DNA of 64,000 bases from positions 1 through 64,000 of the forward strand of contig JALJCO010012896.1 in assembly GCA_023101725.1 (NCBI GenBank), given 5' to 3'. Below, in pieces: positions 53,201-59,200 of this stretch; position 1 is the first letter of the stretch; each line of letters opens with the position of its first letter. The translations under genes and the position numbers were made by a program. A model generated the notes under the pieces. That model made no database searches and was not told where the DNA came from. It was given only the letters and a program-made list of their open reading frames with translations. This DNA comes from Atherinomorus stipes. Its lineage: Eukaryota; Chordata; Actinopteri; Atheriniformes; Atherinidae.

Positions 53201-56200
53201 TGGCTGTGTGGATTCTGCACGAGTGTGTGACGGGAGGAAGGACTGTTTGGACGGGTCGGATGAAGAACTGTGTGGTGAGCATCAGAAATGTTCTGGAGAC
53301 TTTAAGCCTTAAGACAGTATGGATGCATGGTTGTCCCAAGCACCATCTCTTCTATGATCAGCAGATCTATGGAAGTTTTCCAGCATTTATATCCTGTCCA
53401 GGAGGTTTACGGTCCAGCCCATAAATGTAGTTTATTCAGAGACTATCCGGTAAATCCACAATGAGCCATGATAACACCATTATTTATCCCCTTTTCATTA
53501 TAAAAACATCACTATCACTACTAGAGTTCGACCGATGCAGGGGTTTTTAGGGCCGATACGATACCGATATTTTCTCATCAGCCGATGGCCGATACAATGA
53601 AAAGTGATTTTACAAGTCTTTTAATATAAAAAAAAGTCTTATTTTTCTGATATTTACAGTATATTGATTTTACTGTTTATTGTTTTGATTGTTCTTATGT
53701 TTTGTATTTATTTGTTTTAATATTCTCACATTTTTCTTCCCATTGTGAGACCTAATTTCTGTTTCTACCTCAGTTCAGTGCTTTGTATTAGTAGCTGTGT
53801 TAAAAGCGCTGTACAATTACATTTGACATGACTTAATAAATACAGTCTATAAAAAAGAAACAGTGCACTAAATATTAAAATGAAAAATTAAACCTGAAAT
53901 ATATATTAAATAAAGTCTGTAAATTATGCAGAGTGGGGGTATTGGCCAACACACCCAGCCGATGCCGATACTAGCAAAAAAATAGATATCATCCTAAAAT
54001 ATCGGTTGGTTGGCATATCGGTCTATCCTTAATCATTACTATGTTGCTAAGAGACCTCTATTTAGGCTCTGTCCCAATACCCACACTAAACCCTACGGTC
54101 CTGCATGAAGTGTGCCGATGCACGTTCACGAAACTACGGACGCCGCGGCAGACGAGATCGCGCGTTCTCTTTCTCTTTCATTCTTTGTTTTAAATCAATA
54201 TTCAACCCCTCTTGGACCCTCTTGTGTTTGTCTGCAGCTCGCTCACTCTTAGCACAATGTTAACAGAGAATTTCTTTTTCTACGCTTGCATTATCGGCAG
54301 AGTAGGCTCTGAACGCTGAGGCTTCTGTAGTTTCGTAAAATGCGCATTTGCGTGCTTCGCGAAAGTAAGTTGCACGACTGTTTAGGCTCTAAAAATATAC
54401 TAAATGATGTCGTTTCGAGTAAATTATGGACGCTACCCACTCAGTCTCACTGGGACTTACCTATCTAAATAAAGTTTAAATTAAAATTAGATACAGTATA
54501 GTTACTTTTAAGATAAGATAAAGATACTTTATTGATCCCCGAGGGGAAATTCCTGTTTCATTACAACCCGTCCAAGACACACAAACACAAGAACATTACA
54601 AGACAGGATCAGGCAGACCGTGGTCACGCAGCCCCTCACAGGCGCACCTTTGCAGAAAGAAAACGGTAACATGAGGAAAGATGGGTAGGTGGTAAAAAAA
54701 GAGGTCTCCGAACTCTCCACATATGCAGGTGGAGACCTTGGAGACAAAAAAAAAACACACACACCAGTACAGAGAAGCACAGTCACAACATAGACACATG
54801 GTGGGCAGGAAGGGCGGGGTTTCCCCCCCCAAACAGCAAGCAAGGACGCGCCAGGCACCCGTCAGCTCAGTCTGTCCAGCAGGGCGGGTAAATAGAAGGA
54901 CCAGCAGTGCAGTGGGATGTGCGCATCAGTGTTGTGAAAATGTGTGTGCGTAAGTGAGAGACAGCGGCTCACGTACAGTCCATAGATGATAGAAACGGCC
55001 TTCAGAGAGTCCCAACTGTTCTCGTGGAGGGGGGGTTGCAGAGCCTCACTTCTGCAGTTGCAAGGCCGCTCCCGGGGACCAGATTGAGATAAGGAGATAG
55101 TTTGGGTCCAGGCGGAGGCATGTTTCCGTCTGCCTGTGAAGTCTTCAGCAAACTTTTATCAGTAAACCAATAACTTTCATTATTCAAATGCTTTGAATTT
55201 TAATATTCAAAGCATATTTTGAAACTTCAGTAATTATTTCACTTACAGCAGTAAAAGATGAAACATTTCAATATTTACATCTGTAATGGCATTTCATTCA
55301 CCACAGGCAGGAGCTCATTCCGCCTTTATGGTTCAAAACATCACACGCAGCAATGAATTATGGGCAATATGGATGGAGGCCGCAAAGGGGGCGTGGCGGA
55401 CTTCCGCCCTGGGGCAGCCCTGGAAAATTGGGACACACTGTGCTCTTGAACCCCTCAATGGGGGCGCGCATTCTAGGGGTGTAAGGGTGGAGGTGCGGGT
55501 ATTGGGACAAGGCCTGAGACCTGGAAATAATGATGAAGCCACTTTCTGTCAAACTTTCCACCAATCAGAGGGCTTAAATTGACAGTAATGTCCAATCAGG
55601 AGCAGCCAAAGATTAACAAGTGAGCAGAAAGTTCTATGTGTGTCTGAAAAGAAGAGAAATAATGTTCCTCTATGGCTGGAAGAAAGAAAGAAGAGCTTTC
55701 TGATGCAGCTGAGGTGGAGTTGGTTCTGTGAGGAAAGCAGGTAAATCGTAGCATAAGTAACTGGAGATGAGGAAAAAGTGGAAACATGGAAATAGTTTGT
55801 GTTGTGTGTTTGTTTCACGGCCATATTTCATCCATGTTTTAAGGATTATGATAAACCGTGAGGACACTGACTGAGTCTGCGCTGCTTTACCTCCGTGTGT
55901 TCAGGCTCCACCTCCACGCCAGCGGTGACCACCCTGCGCCCCCCGGTGCCCAAGCCTTGCTCTCCCAAGCAGTTCTCCTGTTCCAGCGGGGAGTGTGTCC
56001 ACCTGGACCGCAGGTGTGACCTGAAGAGAGACTGCGTGGACGGATCTGATGAGAAAGACTGTGGTAGGCTACATGTGCGGATCTAAACTGATCATGTGAC
56101 CGAGGAGTTTTTCTGTCTTCTCATGAGTTCTTGTGTCTGGAAGTGGACTGCATCATGTCCCCGTGGACGGCGTGGAGCGCCTGCAGCGTGACCTGTGGTC

Positions 56201-59200
56201 TGGGCTCCTTGTTCCGTCAGAGGGACATATTGAGGGAGGCTCTGCCCGGAGGCTCCTGCGGTGGAGCTCAGTTTGACAGTCGGGCCTGTTTTCCTCAGGC
56301 GTGTCCAGGTCTGTACTCTGACCTCCATGACTCCACCGTCTACACCCAGGCGGAGGTCTAACCTGAGCCCCTTATGGTCCTCTCCCCCCTCATAGTTCAC
56401 GGTCAGTGGTCAGAGTGGACGCCGTGGTCCGAGTGTGATGCCGCATGTGGAGGAGGGGTCCGGCAGAGGGAGCGGACCTGCTCCGCCCCCCCTCCTAAGA
56501 ACGGTGGGCGGGACTGTGAGGGCATGACCCTGCAAAGTCAGAGCTGCAACAATCAGCCGTGCACCAACGACACCGGCACACAAACAGGTGAGGGTCAGGG
56601 ACGTCTGTCTGCAGCTGGACTGACATCACACATCGACCCGTTGGTCCTCATCAGTCCTGGTACGGCCCGAACACGGCACACCCACGATAAAGCATAATAA
56701 AACAGGCTATGGTCTTTATTTTTAACTGTTGTGGAAACTGTAGATCCAGATCTTCATTGAAAAAGACCTGAGGTGCTTTTAGTGCAAACAAGACTACATT
56801 TAAATATAATAAAATAGGTTAAGGTAATATTCAAATAAAGAAAAAGAATAACAAAATGGTGAGAAAAAAGGTAAACCCTTAAAAAAAAAAAAAAAAAAAA
56901 AATGAAAATCCCCGACCAAACGGGAGAAGGAAAAGTAAGAGAGGGGGAAAATAATACGGGTAATACAAAAAAAAAAAAAAAGAAATCGGGGGTGTAGGTA
57001 ATGCAGAAAAAAAAAGAAAAAAAAAAAAACAGATTCAGGGGGGGAGGGAAAAGAAGACAGGAGGGAATGACCAAAAAAAGATAACAGGTAAAGGAGAAAA
57101 GGGGGAGGAGGGGGAAGATGATTACAAAAAGTCCCGGAAGATGAAGAGGTAGGAGGAGGAAAGGTGAAGAAGAAGTAAATGAGGGGAGTAGTGAATTCTA
57201 GTAAATCCCAAAAAATTAAAAAGGGGAGAGGGAATGCAAACATAATGAGGATGAAAAGGAATAAGGGAGAAGATGAAAAAAAAAAAATAAAAAAAAAAAA
57301 AAGAAAAAAGAGAAGAAAAAAAAAAAAAAAAAATAAAATAAAGAAAAAAAAAAGAGGAAAAAAGAAAAAAAGAATGAAATAAGAAGATTGTTGCTGAATA
57401 TGATTAAAGACAATTGTGTGCAGAGTCATTGTTAGTCTGTTGGAAAAGGGAAGTTTAACTGGTGAGGATAGAAAATCACATTTCTCCTTTGTGGTACTAC
57501 AGTTTACTGAAGTAACAGGAACACCATCCATCCATTTTCTTTCCACTTGTCCGGGGTCGGGTTGCGGGGGCAGCTGCCTAAGCAGGGAAGCCTTGTCTTC
57601 CCTCTCCCCGGCCACAGCTGCCAGCTCATCGGGGGGGATCCTCAGGTGTTCCCAGGCCAGCCGAGAGACATAGTCCCTCCAGTGTGTCCTGGGTCTCCCC
57701 CGGGGTCTTGTCCCGGTGGGATGTGTCTGGAACAACTCACCAGGAGGCATCCTGACCAGATCCCCGAGCCACCTCCTCTGGCTCCGCTTGATGCCGAGGA
57801 GCATCCTTCGCGGATGACCGAACTCCTCACCCTATCTCTAAGGGAGAGCCCCGCCACCCTGTAGAAGAAACTCATGTCGGACGTGTGTACCCACAATCTC
57901 GTCTTTCCGTCACTACCCACAGCTCATGATCATAGCTGAGGGTAGGAATGTAGATCGTCTGTAAATCGAGAGCCTTGGCTTCTGGCTCAGCTCCTTCACC
58001 AGGATGGATCGTTGCAGAGTCTTCATCATTGTGGATGCTGCACCAATCCGTCTGTCAATCTCCCGCTTCATTTTTCCCTCACTCATGAACAAGACCCCAA
58101 AATACTTGAAGTCCTTCCCCAGGATAACACCCCCGACCCGGAAAAGACACTCAACCCTTTTCCAGGTAAGGACCGTGGTCTCAGATTTGGAGGTGCTGAT
58201 TATCGTCCCAGCTGCTTCAAACTCGGCTGCAAATCGCTCCAGCGAGAGCTGGAGATCACGGCCCGATGACACTAACAGAACCACATCATCTGCAAAAAGC
58301 AGAGAACCCATCCTGAGGCCACCAAACCGGATCGCCTCAACACCTCCGCTGCGCCTAGAAATCCTGTCCATAAAGGTTATGGACAGGATTGGTGACAAAG
58401 GGCAGCCTTGGCGGAGTCCAACCCTCACCGGAAACAAATCCGACTTACTACTGGAAATGCGGACTAAGCATATATTTAATTTGAGTCAGATGTTTTGGAG
58501 CAATGAATGCTTGCTCCAACACCTACAATAATAATTGTATTGTTTTCATTATAAAAAAAAAACGAGCCACGTCCTGTCAAACTTTGCACCAATCAGAGAG
58601 CTTAAATTGATGGCAATGTCCAATCAGGAGCAGCCAAAGATCAACAAGTGAGCTGGAAGTTCTATGTTTGTCTGAAAAGAAGAGAAATAATGGTCCTCTA
58701 TGGCTGGAATAAAGCCAAGAAGAGCTTTCTCATGCAGCTGAGTTGGAGTTGGTTCTGTGAGGATAGAAAGTAAATAGTAGCAGAAATAAGTGGAAATGAG
58801 GAAAAAGTGGAAACATGGAAATAGTTTCTGATGTTTGTTCGTTTCAATGCCTGAAAGCCACGACTTGAGAGATGATATGCCAATGAGAAAAGGCTTCACT
58901 GTTGATCTGGGTGTTCTGGTTGGTCTTTCTGGTGCTGTATCTGTTGATACGTTCATTTTACATCATTTTAGCTTCATAGTCTAACAGCTGAAGCTGAACT
59001 GGAACATGATGTCTGGAACTAAACTGATTTGACAGGTTGTGTCGGTGGCATGGTCCTGGTGACGAGCAAAGACTGCCAGGCTGGACGAGTTGAACCCTGC
59101 CCACCCACCTGCTCGGACCTCAGCATGAACCACACCTGCACTGGGACGTGTGTACTGGGTAGGTCACGCGCTGTATTTACAGTTTGATCGTGTGTGTGAG

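Noticed and set aside
56120..56143. Earlier start for exon 41 at the AG near 56127
   Set aside because: It would give FLCLEVDC in phase 0 and clash with the phase-1 donor of exon 40; AG at 56142-56143 fits.
56800..57804. 334-codon minus-strand frame with Phe-rich tail
   Set aside because: Only its first third (RT end of the Rex3-like remnant) has meaning; the rest is translation of the purine/pyrimidine tract.
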